Positions 1 through 8,764 of a DNA stretch of 64,000 nt are shown here, in pieces; the stretch's first letter is position 1, and every line of letters begins with the position of its first letter. The notes under the pieces were generated by a model. That model was given only the letters and a program-made list of their open reading frames with translations, was not told the DNA's origin and did not search any database. Both the position numbers and the translations under genes were made by a program. Source of the stretch: Syntrophales bacterium (lineage in GTDB: Bacteria > Desulfobacterota > Syntrophia > Syntrophales > PHBD01); the NCBI GenBank assembly GCA_035363115.1, contig DAOSEM010000010.1:62001-126000 (forward strand), written 5' to 3'.

Positions 1-136
1 CCACCTCCACCGGGGCCTTCAGCCCGGCCAGGCGGATCTCGCCGTCCCGCTGGAAGGAGTTGAGGCGGGCGCAGCCCGCGGCCAGGAGGATCGAGAGGGC
101 CATTGCGACAAGGAGCCGGAGGTTCCATCTCTTCAT
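1..136 (-). CDS. Lipoprotein, probable penicillin acylase family (N-terminal fragment, cut by window edge)
   Basis: Only the first 45 codons are inside the window; the rest lies to the left. The sequence starts with KR, a hydrophobic stretch and a lipobox (LLAAGC), so it should be exported and lipid-anchored. After the cysteine comes an acidic/basic stretch ending in GLKAPVEV. The pattern G-x-I-x-L-x-G-L-x-A-P-V-E-V is typical of the start of the mature alpha chain in penicillin amidase-family Ntn hydrolases, where it usually precedes an RD-x-x-G-x-P-x-I motif. The family call is an inference from this short stretch; the lipoprotein signal is seen directly. Confidence 0.5.
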   Translation of the reverse strand, partial: MKRWNLRLLVAMALSILLAAGCARLNSFQRDGEIRLAGLKAPVEV

Positions 137-265
137 GAGGACATCCTGTCTGGGTGCATTCTTGGATTCGCCGGTATCGGAGGCCGGCACTGCGGCTGAA
201 AACCCGTTGCGGGGCATCCGGCCGTGCCGGATTGCAGGGAAGGACGGTTTGAAGGCAGGACCCCG

Positions 266-844
266 TCAGTTCGTCTGGATGGTCGCCAGGAGCTGCTCCT
301 CGACGGCCTCTTTCGACTGGGCGCCCACCAGCCGCTGCACCACCACCCCGCCGCGGAAGAACAGGAGTGTCGGGATGCTCCGGATGGCGTACTGGGAGGC
401 CGTGATCGGATTTTCGTCAACGTTAAGCTTGGCGATCTTCACCGCGCCGCCGTATTTGGCCGCCAGGTCCTCCATGACGGGCTCCATGGTCCGGCAGGGG
501 CCGCACCAGGGGGCCCAGCAGTCCACCAGGACGGAGCAGGCTTCTCCCAGGACCTCCCGGGAAAAGTTCTGGTCGTTCACGTCGACGGGGAAGGCGGGGG
601 CATGACAGATGATGAGGGGAGTCTTGCAGACGCCGCAGACGGGGCGGTCGTGAATCCGGTTTTCCGGCATGCGGTTCTTGGCGCCGCAGTGGAGGCACCG
701 GATGATCATCTCATCCAGGGGGGAATGGCAGTTGCCGCAGGCGGGGCGGTCCTGCAGGCGGACCTTGGGGATGCGGTTCTTGACCCCGCAGTGGAGGCAC
801 CGGACGATCATCTGCTCTTCCTGCTGTTTTCGTTCCTTCGGCAT
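266..844 (-). CDS. Thioredoxin with two tandem N-terminal zinc ribbons
   Basis: The protein is a cytoplasmic disulfide reductase of the thioredoxin-2 type. The C-terminal half is a complete thioredoxin fold with the WCGPC active site, the FRGG region and the cis-proline (SIPTL). Ahead of it are two copies of a roughly 34-residue zinc ribbon, each of the form MI-x-RCLHCG...RP-x-CG-x-C. Classical TrxC has only one. The start chosen has GAGG six bases upstream. An ATG at 856 forms an ATGA overlap with ybaK, and an ATG at 811 (AGGA, seven-base spacing) would begin directly at the first ribbon, so the start is not settled. It follows ybaK closely and is probably co-transcribed with it. Confidence 0.9.
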   Translation of the reverse strand: MPKERKQQEEQMIVRCLHCGVKNRIPKVRLQDRPACGNCHSPLDEMIIRCLHCGAKNRMPENRIHDRPVCGVCKTPLIICHAPAFPVDVNDQNFSREVLGEACSVLVDCWAPWCGPCRTMEPVMEDLAAKYGGAVKIAKLNVDENPITASQYAIRSIPTLLFFRGGVVVQRLVGAQSKEAVEEQLLATIQTN

Positions 845-852
845 GACGCGCC

Positions 853-1338
853 TCATTCAATGGCGACCTGCACCGTGACCGGGTGGAGAGCCCGGATCAG
901 GTCGGCCGGAGACATCTCCGCCAGGATCCCCCGTCCCCCCGCGTTGATGAGGATCCTGGGCAGGCCCGCGATGCTCTCCTCCACGTATATCTTCAGCGGC
1001 TTCCTGGTCCCGAAGGGGGAGGTTCCCCCCACCTTGTAGCCGGTGTGCCGCTCCGCAACCTTCGGATCGCAGGGGGTGACGCTCTTGACTCCCAACTGCC
1101 GGGCGAAGGCCTTGGTGGAGACCTGCCGGTCCCCGTGCATCAGGACGATCAGCGGGGCGCCATGCTCGTCTTCCATGACGAGCGTCTTGATGATCTGGTG
1201 TTCGCTGACGCCCAGTTCCCGGGCGGAGACGCGGGTTCCGCCGTGCTCCTCGTAGCGGTAGGGACGAAGCTGAAAATCAATCCCTCGCTCCCTGAGGAAA
1301 CGGATCGCGGGGGTCGCCGGGATCTTGTCCTTGGACAT
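853..1338 (-). CDS. ybaK: Cys-tRNA(Pro)/Cys-tRNA(Cys) deacylase, YbaK/EbsC family
   Basis: This 161-residue protein matches the YbaK/ProXp editing family throughout. It has the TPAIRFL start, the basic central lysine segment IIKTLV, the conserved GDRQVSTKAFA region, the GY-x-VGGTSPFG motif and a closing INAGGRG stretch. Members hydrolyse cysteine wrongly attached to tRNA-Pro, in trans to prolyl-tRNA synthetase. Its stop overlaps one possible start of the downstream thioredoxin, which suggests translational coupling. The length is normal for the family. Confidence 0.9.
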   Translation of the reverse strand: MSKDKIPATPAIRFLRERGIDFQLRPYRYEEHGGTRVSARELGVSEHQIIKTLVMEDEHGAPLIVLMHGDRQVSTKAFARQLGVKSVTPCDPKVAERHTGYKVGGTSPFGTRKPLKIYVEESIAGLPRILINAGGRGILAEMSPADLIRALHPVTVQVAIE

Positions 1339-1416
1339 GTCCTCCTCGCCCGATGCGTTTTTCTGAAGATAATGAATCCGGCGGAAAAAGTAAAGGGATC
1401 GGACGGGTATCGCCGC

Positions 1417-2604
1417 TTATCCGGCGGAGGCGCGCGACGGGAAGGGTGGAAGGAACGGCAACAGGAGCCGGTCCGCCTTGGAAAAGGCCAAGCCGTTCAT
1501 CTCCTCGAACGTGACCCATCTCCGGTCAGGGCCTTCAGAAGGCGGTCTCCCGCCGCCCTGTCTCCGGCAGCGGAAGGCCGTCAGGCGGAGGCGGAAGTGT
1601 GAATAGACCGCGTTTACGGAGGCCAGCTCGTCAAGGACGCGGACAGCAAGCCCCGTCTCTTCCCTCATGGTCCGCCGGAGCCCAGCCGGGAGATCCTCGC
1701 CGGGCTGGAGGAAACCACCGGGGAGCTTCCACAGCCCGCCCAGGAATCCGTGAAGCGGCCGCCGGACGACGAGGAGACGACCGTCCCGGTTGCGGAGAAC
1801 GGCTGCAACGGCGGTCTCGAAAGGCAGGGGCTTTTTCGGGGAGTTCATGGGAATCTCTTCCTGGCGGCCCTGCCGGAAGGCCTCGCATTCGTCCGCCAGG
1901 GGGCATTCCCGACAGCGGGGCAGGGCGGGCGTGCAGATCCGGGAGCCCAGGTCCATCAGGGCCTGGTTGAAGGCCCCGGGGTCTTCCGGGGACACAAGCC
2001 TCTCCGCCAGCGTCCGGATCCGCGACTTTCCGGGGCCGGAGTCAACCGGTTCGCCGATGGCGTACAGCCTCGCCAGGACGCGCCGGACGTTGCCGTCCAC
2101 TGCCGGAACGATCCGTCCGAAGGCGATGCTGCCGACGGCTCCCGCCGTGTACTCGCCGATTCCCGGCAGGGCCACCAGGTCCTCATGCGCTTCCGGGAGA
2201 CGGCCGCCGTGGTGTTCCGCCACGATCTTCGCTGCCTCATGGAGGTTCCTCGCCCGGGAATAGTATCCCAGGTTTTCCCAGACCTTCAGGACTTCGTCGG
2301 TCGAGGCGGCCGCCAGGGAGGAGGCGTCGGGAAAGCGCTCCAGGAAGCGCCGGTAATACGGGATGACCGTTTCCACCCGCGTCTGCTGGAGCATGATCTC
2401 CGAGATCCAGACGGCGAAGGGGTCCCGGGTCTCACGCCAGGGAAGGTCCCGCCGGTTTTTTTCATACCACCCGAGGAGCCGCCGCCGGATCCGGGATACG
2501 GGGCGGTCCGTATCATCCGTTGGGCCGGTCCTTCGGGCCCGGAGGTGCCCCGTGTGCGGAGGCAGGCCGGGAGAGGTTGATTTCCGTGAGGATTTCTGTT
2601 TCAT
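1417..2604 (-). CDS. mutY: A/G-specific adenine DNA glycosylase MutY
   Basis: This 395-residue protein removes adenine paired with 8-oxoguanine. It begins with a non-conserved basic leader (about 45 residues), then the HhH-GPD domain with WISEIMLQQTRV, the hairpin LPGIGEYTAGA and the catalytic aspartate in VDGNVRR. The 4Fe-4S cysteines follow in a C-x6-C-x2-C-x5-C pattern. The C-terminal third is a Nudix-like domain that recognises 8-oxoG. The leader is longer than usual, so translation may begin at an internal codon. It diverges from the flavin-fold gene starting at 2638, so the two share a short promoter region. Confidence 0.93.
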   Translation of the reverse strand: MKQKSSRKSTSPGLPPHTGHLRARRTGPTDDTDRPVSRIRRRLLGWYEKNRRDLPWRETRDPFAVWISEIMLQQTRVETVIPYYRRFLERFPDASSLAAASTDEVLKVWENLGYYSRARNLHEAAKIVAEHHGGRLPEAHEDLVALPGIGEYTAGAVGSIAFGRIVPAVDGNVRRVLARLYAIGEPVDSGPGKSRIRTLAERLVSPEDPGAFNQALMDLGSRICTPALPRCRECPLADECEAFRQGRQEEIPMNSPKKPLPFETAVAAVLRNRDGRLLVVRRPLHGFLGGLWKLPGGFLQPGEDLPAGLRRTMREETGLAVRVLDELASVNAVYSHFRLRLTAFRCRRQGGGRPPSEGPDRRWVTFEEMNGLAFSKADRLLLPFLPPFPSRASAG

Positions 2605-2637
2605 TTGGAATCAAAAGAATGGGGGTCGGGAGGGATC

Positions 2638-3072
2638 ATGCTGGAGCGAATGAAGGAATTGCTGAAACGGAAGGACCTGTGCGTCATGGCCACGGAATCA
2701 GAGGGGGTTCCGCACTGTTCGCTCATGTCTTACGCGGTCTCGGAGGACGGCCGGGAGGTCTGGATGCTGACCCGGGCGGAGACAAAAAAATACCGGAATC
2801 TCCTTGCGAATCCGAACGTCAGCCTTCTCGTGGACACCCGGGGAGAACGACAGCCGCGGGCTATGGCCCTGACCGTCAGCGGCCGCTTCGAGTCTCCCGG
2901 TTCTCCGGAGCGGGAAGCCGGTATTCGGCGCTGCCTGATCGAGCGTCACCCCGACCTGGAGGAACTGGCGAAGGATCCGGCGGCACCGGTCGTTGTGATT
3001 CGCATCCGCTCTTTTCAGCTGCTGGACGGGATCACCGAGGCCCATTTCCGCGACCTGGACGGAGGCGAATAG
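2638..3072 (+). CDS. Pyridoxamine 5'-phosphate oxidase-fold protein
   Basis: A 144-residue split-barrel flavin-binding protein. It starts with the usual ERMKELLKRKDLCVMAT helix-strand, then the strand SLMSYAV and the loop TRAETKKYRNL, which is the phosphate/flavin-binding segment of the family, followed by NPNVSLLVD. The start at 2638 is preferred because GGGAGG lies six bases upstream; an in-frame ATG at 2605 has no such site and would add 11 non-conserved residues. Substrate cannot be inferred; relatives bind FMN, F420 or haem. Confidence 0.82.
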   Translation: MLERMKELLKRKDLCVMATESEGVPHCSLMSYAVSEDGREVWMLTRAETKKYRNLLANPNVSLLVDTRGERQPRAMALTVSGRFESPGSPEREAGIRRCLIERHPDLEELAKDPAAPVVVIRIRSFQLLDGITEAHFRDLDGGE

Positions 3073-3106
3073 GTCCCACCCACCGGACGGGGGGCCGTGA
3101 CGTTCC

Positions 3107-5014
3107 CTACCGGACCTTTCCCCCCGTCAGGGCGGAGCGGTCGAAGCTCACCAGCGTCAGGCCCTCTTCGCTGTCCGTCGCCAGGAGCATGCCCCGCGAC
3201 TCGACTCCCATGAGTTTCGTGGGCTTGAGGTTCACCACGACGACGATCGTTTTTCCCACCAGGTCTTCCGCCTTGTAGTCCTTCCCGACGCCGGCGACGA
3301 TGCTGCGCTCCTCCCCTATGTCGATTTTGAGCTTCATGAGCTTGCTCGACTTCGGCACCGGTTCCGCTTCCAGGATCTTCGCGGCCCGGAGGTCGATCTT
3401 CTCGAAATCCTCGTAGGAGATTTCCGGCTTGATGGGCGCCAGGGGGGCCTTTTTCGTCTCCACGGGCTGTTCCTCCTTGCTGAATGTAATGCGCGGGAAC
3501 AGCGATTCGCCGCGCGTCAGGGCCAGCCCGGGGGCCAGGCCGCCCCATGTCCGGATGGTGTCGATGGTCTGCCGGCCCGGATCGACGATGCCGATCTGCC
3601 GGAGGATCTTCTCCGCCGAGCCCGGCATGAACGGTGCCACCAGGTTTGCCACAATTCTCAAGGTTTCCAATAAATTGTACAGGATTGTCTCCAGCCGGCC
3701 CTTCCGCTCCGGATCCTTGGCCAGGTTCCAGGGTTCCCGTTCGACGATGTACTTGTTCGTGATGCTGATGAGATCCCAGATGGCGATCAAGGCCTTGTGC
3801 AGGGCCAGCTCCGCGAAGCAGGCCTCCACCTCGGCGAGGGCCCGGGCGGCGGTTTCCTGAAGGATCCCGTCCTCCTCCGGTACGATTTCCGCAGGGAAGG
3901 GAACCTTCCCGCCGCCGTACTTGACGGCCATGGTCACCGACCGGCTCACCAGGTTTCCGAGGTCGTTGGCCAGGTCGGAGTTGACCCGCTGGACGAAGGC
4001 CTCCTCGCTGAAGCTCGAATCGAGCCCGAAGACCATGTCCCGAAGGAGGAAATAGCGGAAGGCGTCCAGGCCGTACTTGTCTTTCAGGTCCAGGGGCTTG
4101 ACGACGTTCCCCAGGCTCTTGGACATCTTGCTCTGGTCGACGTTCCAGTAGCCGTGAACGTTCAGGTTCCGGTAGGGCTCAATCCCGGCGGCCTTCAGCA
4201 TGGTGGGCCAGTAGATCCCGTGGGGCTTGAGGATGTCCTTCGCGATGAGGTGCTGGGCCTCCGGCCAGAAGATCGGGAAATTTTCGCCGTCGGGGTAACC
4301 GACGCCGGTCACGTAGTTGATCAGGGCGTCGAACCAGACGTACGTCACGTAGTTCTCGTCGAAGGGAAGGTCGATGCCCCAGGTGAGGCGGCTTTTCGGC
4401 CGGGAGATGCACAGGTCTTCGAGGGGCTCCCGGAGGAAGGCCAGGACCTCGTTCCGGTACCGCTCGGGGCGGATGAAATCGGGGTGGTCCTGGATGTACT
4501 GGATCAGCCAATCCTGGTAGGCACTCATCTTGAAGAAGTAGTTGCTTTCCTTGCGGTGCAGGGGAGGCGTCTGGTGGTCGGGGCACTTGCCGTCGACCAG
4601 TTCCTTCTCGGTGTAGAAGCGTTCGCAGCCGACGCAATAGTAGCCCTCGTAGTGGCCGAAATAGATGTCTCCCTGGTCGTAGACCTTCTGAAGGATGGCC
4701 TGGACTGTCCGGACGTGGTTCTGGTCGGTCGTGCGGATGAAATAGTCGTTGGTGACCATCAGCTCCGGCCAGAGCTCCCGGAACTGGGCGCTGATCCGGT
4801 CGGTGAATTCCTGGGGGCTGATGCCGGCTTTGGCGGCTGCCTCGGCGATCTTGTCCCCGTGCTCGTCGGTTCCGGTGAGGAAGAAGGTCCGGTAGCCGAG
4901 ACTTCGGTGGTAGCGGGCCAGCACGTCGGCCACGATGGTGGTGTAGGCGTGGCCGATGTGGGGCGAGGCGTTTACGTAGTAGATGGGCGTGGTGATGTAG
5001 TAGGCCTTTTCCAT
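3107..5014 (-). CDS. metG: Methionyl-tRNA synthetase
   Basis: A 635-residue class I synthetase charging tRNA-Met. It shows the HIGH box (ASPHIGHAYTT), a zinc knuckle of the C-x2-C...C-x2-H kind, the KMSKS loop (SKMSKSLGN), an anticodon-binding helical domain and a C-terminal EMAP-II/Trbp111-type tRNA-binding domain (from about residue 530, EISYEDFEKIDLRAAKI). The start is placed where homology begins, with AGAGG upstream; the frame stays open further upstream but reads antisense to ricT. It is the last gene of the tmk-holB-ricT-metG run, an arrangement common in Desulfobacterota and Firmicutes. Confidence 0.96.
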   Translation of the reverse strand: MEKAYYITTPIYYVNASPHIGHAYTTIVADVLARYHRSLGYRTFFLTGTDEHGDKIAEAAAKAGISPQEFTDRISAQFRELWPELMVTNDYFIRTTDQNHVRTVQAILQKVYDQGDIYFGHYEGYYCVGCERFYTEKELVDGKCPDHQTPPLHRKESNYFFKMSAYQDWLIQYIQDHPDFIRPERYRNEVLAFLREPLEDLCISRPKSRLTWGIDLPFDENYVTYVWFDALINYVTGVGYPDGENFPIFWPEAQHLIAKDILKPHGIYWPTMLKAAGIEPYRNLNVHGYWNVDQSKMSKSLGNVVKPLDLKDKYGLDAFRYFLLRDMVFGLDSSFSEEAFVQRVNSDLANDLGNLVSRSVTMAVKYGGGKVPFPAEIVPEEDGILQETAARALAEVEACFAELALHKALIAIWDLISITNKYIVEREPWNLAKDPERKGRLETILYNLLETLRIVANLVAPFMPGSAEKILRQIGIVDPGRQTIDTIRTWGGLAPGLALTRGESLFPRITFSKEEQPVETKKAPLAPIKPEISYEDFEKIDLRAAKILEAEPVPKSSKLMKLKIDIGEERSIVAGVGKDYKAEDLVGKTIVVVVNLKPTKLMGVESRGMLLATDSEEGLTLVSFDRSALTGGKVR

Positions 5015-5070
5015 GTGTGGTTCCTCTGACAGGTTGCTCGAAAAGCCGTCCGCCGGGCCGTCTCGGCCGG

Positions 5071-5880
5071 CTAATCCGGGTCTTTGATGCTCAGGGTCAC
5101 TTCCTTGCCGTCTTCCAGCTGGACCATGACGTCTCCCTTGAGGACGTTCTGCCGGATGACCTTGCCGGCGCCCCCTTCGGTCTGGACGACCTTGCCGCAT
5201 TTGGGGAGTTTTTTCTTTCGCTCCGCGTAGCTGTCGTACTCGTATGCCAGACAGCACATGAGCCGTCCGCAGAGCCCGGAGATCTTCTCGGGATTGAGGG
5301 ACATCCCCTGCTCCTTGGCCATCTTGACGGTGACCCGGTCCAGGTTGGAAAGGAATCCCGCGCAGCAGACCTCCCGTCCGCAGATGCCCATGCCCTTGAG
5401 CAGGCGCGTTTCCTGCCTCGCCCCGATCTGGCGGAGCTCGATGCGGATCCGGAACCGCTGGACGAGATCCTTGACGAGTTCCCGGAAGTCCACCCGGTTG
5501 TCCGCGGTGAAGTAAAAGATCACCTTGCTCCGGTCAAAGAGGCATTCGGCCTCGATGAGCTTCATGGGCAGACCCCGTTCGGCGATGCGCTCCTTGCAGA
5601 ACCGGTGGCACTCCTGCTCGAACCGCTGCAGATCCATGCGGACCTGGAGATCCTCGTCCGTAGCGATCCGCAGGACCTTCTTCAGGGAAGCCGGTGGTTC
5701 GGACAGGGGGATCATGCTGTTCGTGGTTGCCACCAGCCCGAGGGCCGGACCGAACTCCGTATCCACGACCACGGCGTCTTCCCGGTTCAGGGACAACCCT
5801 CCGGCGTCAAACAGGTATGTCTTGCCTTCCCTCCGGAACCGTACACCGACGATCCGGGGTTCGGCGGTCGCTTCTTCCAT
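5071..5880 (-). CDS. ricT: PSP1-domain regulatory iron-sulfur protein (RicT/YaaT family)
   Basis: This 269-residue protein carries the PSP1 C-terminal domain with the cysteine cluster seen in RicT/YaaT: GICGREVCCAGFL followed by GLCGRLMCCLAYE. In Bacillus, RicT works with RicA and RicF in an Fe-S complex that affects RNase Y and phosphorelay activity. The family is also common in Desulfobacterota between holB and metG, exactly as here. The start is set five bases after the holB stop; the alternative at 5922 would overlap holB. The function in this organism is inferred from family only. Confidence 0.85.
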   Translation of the reverse strand: MEEATAEPRIVGVRFRREGKTYLFDAGGLSLNREDAVVVDTEFGPALGLVATTNSMIPLSEPPASLKKVLRIATDEDLQVRMDLQRFEQECHRFCKERIAERGLPMKLIEAECLFDRSKVIFYFTADNRVDFRELVKDLVQRFRIRIELRQIGARQETRLLKGMGICGREVCCAGFLSNLDRVTVKMAKEQGMSLNPEKISGLCGRLMCCLAYEYDSYAERKKKLPKCGKVVQTEGGAGKVIRQNVLKGDVMVQLEDGKEVTLSIKDPD

Positions 5881-5885
5881 GACAG

Positions 5886-6887
5886 TCACTTTCCGGTCCG
5901 TACCGGAGGCGGTCCGGCCCACTTGAGAACCATCGCCTCCAGGACAAGGGGACGGTTCGCGTTCTGCTCCACGGCCCGCTGAGCCCTGCTCACGGCATCC
6001 AGCCGGGCGAGAAGTTCCCGTCCGGAGAGCGTCTTCGACAGGGGGCCGATCAGGTCAAGGCGGTCGCCGTACAGGAGAAGTTCCTTAAGTTCCGTCTCTT
6101 TCCAGACAAGAAGGTCCCGCAGGAACAGGCGGACCATTTCCAGGCGCCGGAGAACCTCCTCCCGGTCTTTTCCCAGGGAGGCCGGAAGGGTCGGCTGCGG
6201 GGGGAATGTCCGATTCCGCAGGGTTTCGGCGACGGCGTCCATGATCCCGTCGCGGACCCGGATGTCGTCTTCCCGGGCCATTTCAAGCGCCCGGCCGATG
6301 CTACCGCCCGCGGAGGAGGCCAGCGTTCGGGCCTGGGCCTCTGAAAAATCCATATGTTCGCGCAAGAATAGGGCAATCGCCTCCGTTTGTAAAGGGTTGA
6401 ATGGGAGGTGCTGGCACCGGGACAGAATGGTGGAGGGGAGGCGGTGGGGCCGGCTCGTGACCAGGATCAGGTGATTCCGGGGTGACGGCTCCTCCAGGGT
6501 CTTGAGCAGGGCGTTTGCCGCCGGCTCGTTCATCCGGTCCGCCTCCAGGATGAGAAAGACACGCCGGCCCCCCTCGAGCGGCCGGAATCCCATCTGGTCC
6601 TGGAGGGAGCGGATATCGCCGATTCGGATGAAGGGGCCCGTGGGACGGACGGTGACGGCATCGGGGTGGTTTCCGCTGTCGTATTTCCGGCAGGAGGGGC
6701 AATCGCCGCAGGCGTCGTCCTCCATTCGGGAGCAATTGAGGGCCTTGGCGAACGTCTCCGCCACGGTTCGCTTCCCGATGCCGTCCATGCCCCGGAAAAG
6801 ATAGGCATGGGCGATCCGGCCGGAAGCGAGGGCCCGCCTCAGGATGGCGATTGGCTTTTCGTGGCCGCAGATATCCCCGAAGGGCAT
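5886..6887 (-). CDS. holB: DNA polymerase III subunit delta'
   Basis: A 333-residue clamp-loader AAA+ subunit. It has GHEKPIAILRRAL at the start, a P-loop-like GMDGIGKR, a zinc-binding C-x2-C-x2-C segment, the Walker-B-like LEADRMNEPAANALLKTLEEP and the sensor SRC motif (ILSRCQ). It serves in the complex that loads the beta clamp. It overlaps the end of tmk by 49 bases and is followed directly by ricT, so translation of the three is probably coupled. Confidence 0.92.
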   Translation of the reverse strand: MPFGDICGHEKPIAILRRALASGRIAHAYLFRGMDGIGKRTVAETFAKALNCSRMEDDACGDCPSCRKYDSGNHPDAVTVRPTGPFIRIGDIRSLQDQMGFRPLEGGRRVFLILEADRMNEPAANALLKTLEEPSPRNHLILVTSRPHRLPSTILSRCQHLPFNPLQTEAIALFLREHMDFSEAQARTLASSAGGSIGRALEMAREDDIRVRDGIMDAVAETLRNRTFPPQPTLPASLGKDREEVLRRLEMVRLFLRDLLVWKETELKELLLYGDRLDLIGPLSKTLSGRELLARLDAVSRAQRAVEQNANRPLVLEAMVLKWAGPPPVRTGK

Positions 6888-7534
6888 GAATCACCTGCTG
6901 TCGGGAGGAGGGCGTCCAGGTGCGAGCAGACCTCCCGGTGGATTTCCTCGATGGACCGGTCGCCGTCGATGACCCGGAAGCGCTCCGGTTCCTGCCGGGC
7001 CATCTCGATGTAGCCTGAGCGGACCCGGTGATGGAACGCAAGCTCTTCGTGCTCGAAGCGGTCTTCCATGGGGCCGGGCTGGCGGGACGCCCGGTCGAGA
7101 GCCCGTCCGAGGCCGGTCTCGACGGGCATGTCGATCAGGATGGTGAGCCGGGGAACCAGTCCGACGCCGGCAAAGGAGTTCACCTTCCGGACAAAGGCGG
7201 AATCGAGCCGGCGCCCGAATCCCTGGTAGGCCACTGTGGCGTCGGAGAAGCGGTCGCAGAGGACCCAGCGGCCTTCCCGGAGGGCCGGCAGGATCAGCTC
7301 CTGTACGTGCTGGCTTCGGGCGGCGGCGAAAAGGAACAACTCCGCCTCGGCCCCGATGGCAACGGATCCCCGGTTCAGGAGAAGCTCCCGAATCCGGACG
7401 CCCAGGGACGTCCCCCCGGGTTCGCCGGTCACCAGGGTCCGGATCCCCCGCTCCTCGAGGTATCTGGCTGCCAGGCGAATCTGGGTACTCTTGCCCGATC
7501 CCTCGATGCCTTCAAAGGTGATGAAGGGTCCCAT
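6839..7534 (-). CDS. tmk: Thymidylate kinase
   Basis: A 231-residue dTMP kinase making dTDP for DNA synthesis. The P-loop is FEGIEGSGKSTQ, the dTMP-binding motif is TGEPGGT, and the DR(Y/F) motif appears as CDRFSDATVAYQG. The LID region follows the usual RASRQPGPMEDRFE form. The start at 7534 gives the canonical MGPFITFEG beginning; the longer open frame up to 7711 reads across a hairpin and is not conserved. The C-terminal tail extends into holB. Confidence 0.95.
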   Translation of the reverse strand: MGPFITFEGIEGSGKSTQIRLAARYLEERGIRTLVTGEPGGTSLGVRIRELLLNRGSVAIGAEAELFLFAAARSQHVQELILPALREGRWVLCDRFSDATVAYQGFGRRLDSAFVRKVNSFAGVGLVPRLTILIDMPVETGLGRALDRASRQPGPMEDRFEHEELAFHHRVRSGYIEMARQEPERFRVIDGDRSIEEIHREVCSHLDALLPTAGDSCPSGISAATKSQSPS

Positions 7535-7597
7535 GGAGGACTCCCGCCAGGAAAAAGCCAGAACTTGCCGCCGGGTGACGGCCTGAAAATGCAAGAG

Positions 7598-7634
7598 GGG
7601 AAACAACCGGGCCGGAGGGCCGGCGGCTTCCCCT
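7598..7634 (-). terminator. Candidate hairpin between the ferredoxin gene and tmk
   Basis: On the minus strand an outer stem GGGGAA/TTCCCC encloses a GC-rich inner hairpin around CCGG-CCCT-CCGG. It lies after the ferredoxin stop (7662) and before tmk. The downstream strand has only a weak T-rich stretch, so it could be a partial terminator or an RNA-processing element. Confidence 0.3.
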
Positions 7635-7661
7635 ATTCCCCTTGTCCGGACAATCGTCCGC

Positions 7662-7841
7662 CTACTTTTCCTCTCCCGGGACGATCGCCTCCACCGGGCA
7701 CTGGTCGGCACATGCTCCGCAGTCGGTGCAGAGATTCGGGTCGATCACGTATTTGTCATCCCCTTCGGAGATGGCCTCGACGGGACACTCGCTCTCGCAA
7801 GATCCACAGGCTATGCAGTCATCGGTTATTACGTAAGCCAT
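7662..7841 (-). CDS. 2[4Fe-4S] ferredoxin
   Basis: A 59-residue ferredoxin with two C-x2-C-x2-C-x3-CP cluster motifs (CIACGSCESECP and CTDCGACADQCP). It is a small cytoplasmic low-potential electron carrier, typical of anaerobes. AAGGAG lies upstream of the start at 7841. It follows a NifU-like scaffold gene and sits a few genes from ispH, whose product needs reduced Fe-S partners. That it serves IspH is an inference from position. Confidence 0.95.
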   Translation of the reverse strand: MAYVITDDCIACGSCESECPVEAISEGDDKYVIDPNLCTDCGACADQCPVEAIVPGEEK

Positions 7842-7906
7842 TTTTACGAAGCTCCTTTTGTTTTTTCCTTCTTTCAAGACCGGCCGCCCGGCCTCCGGGC
7901 CTCGGT

Positions 7907-8128
7907 CTAAACCGCAACAACATCTTTGATTTCCGGCATCTCCCGCTGGAGGTACCGCTGAATTCCCATTTTCAGGGTCATCTGGGACATCGGGCATCCC
8001 TTGCAGGCCCCCGTCAGGCGGACCCGGACCACCCCTTCTTCGGAGACGTCCACCAGCTCGACGTCTCCCCCGTCCGCCTGGAGACTGGGGCGAACCTTTT
8101 CCAGGATGGCTTTGACGCGCTCTTTCAT
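7907..8128 (-). CDS. NifU-like C-terminal domain Fe-S scaffold
   Basis: A 73-residue stand-alone Nfu domain. It contains the LQADGGDVELVDV stretch and the redox-active C-x2-C motif in GACKGCPMSQ. Such proteins hold and pass on 4Fe-4S clusters. The neighbouring ferredoxin and IspH are both Fe-S proteins. The length is normal for the single-domain form. Confidence 0.93.
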   Translation of the reverse strand: MKERVKAILEKVRPSLQADGGDVELVDVSEEGVVRVRLTGACKGCPMSQMTLKMGIQRYLQREMPEIKDVVAV

Positions 8129-8153
8129 GGCAACCTCCAGACCGCTCGGCCCC

Positions 8154-8741
8154 TCAGTGGGGCATTTCCTCGATCATGGTCTTGAACAGGCTCTCCGCCA
8201 CACCCTTCAGGTCAGGCTTGATCAGGTAATACCGGGAGGTTTCGTGGTGCGCCGCCTTCCACATGACTTTTCCGGTGGATGCCTCCACCATCTTGAGGGA
8301 GAGGCCGACCTTGCCGACTTTCTTCTCGCCTTCCATCGTGTAATTCCAGTAGTCCACGCTGGTCACCAGGAAGGCATCCACCCGGCACAGTTCCCCGATG
8401 CGGCGGCTCAGCGCGGGATCGGAGAAATTCACCGTCTTGAGCTTGGTCAGGTAGTCCAGGAGGGCCTTGCGAAGATCCTCGTTGGACTGGACCTGGCGGC
8501 CGATGGCGTCGGCCGCCACCACGTCGGTAAACCATTTCCTGTTCACCAGGACCGCGGCGATGACCTCGTCCGCCGTGCCCCGGGCTTCCTCATATGTTCC
8601 CGCATCGACAGGCAGGACGCCGATCCGCTGGGGATGAAAATCCTTGGCTTCAGGGGCGACCTGGGAATAGCGGAGACCGCCGCATCCGGCAAGCAGGAGA
8701 ACCAGGAACAACCCCCATGCGATTCCCGCGGATCTCTTCAT
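8154..8741 (-). CDS. Outer-membrane-type lipoprotein (GNA1162/DUF799-like)
   Basis: A 195-residue lipoprotein with the lipobox LLLAGC near residue 20. The mature part begins RYSQVAPEAKDFHPQRIGVLPVD, then has alternating strands and helices, and a long central VDAFLVTSVDYWNYTMEG section. This layout resembles the GNA1162/DUF799 lipoproteins and the CsgG-like 'IGVLPVD' strand of periplasmic assembly factors. The exact role is unknown. It lies between ispH::ubiA and the NifU gene in the same transcription unit. Confidence 0.65.
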   Translation of the reverse strand: MKRSAGIAWGLFLVLLLAGCGGLRYSQVAPEAKDFHPQRIGVLPVDAGTYEEARGTADEVIAAVLVNRKWFTDVVAADAIGRQVQSNEDLRKALLDYLTKLKTVNFSDPALSRRIGELCRVDAFLVTSVDYWNYTMEGEKKVGKVGLSLKMVEASTGKVMWKAAHHETSRYYLIKPDLKGVAESLFKTMIEEMPH

Positions 8742-8764
8742 GATCGTACCTCCATGATTTCATG

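Noticed and set aside
3797..5029. A 410-codon rightward open frame opposite metG
   Set aside because: Antisense to metG, with valine- and glycine-rich low-complexity content and no ribosome site.
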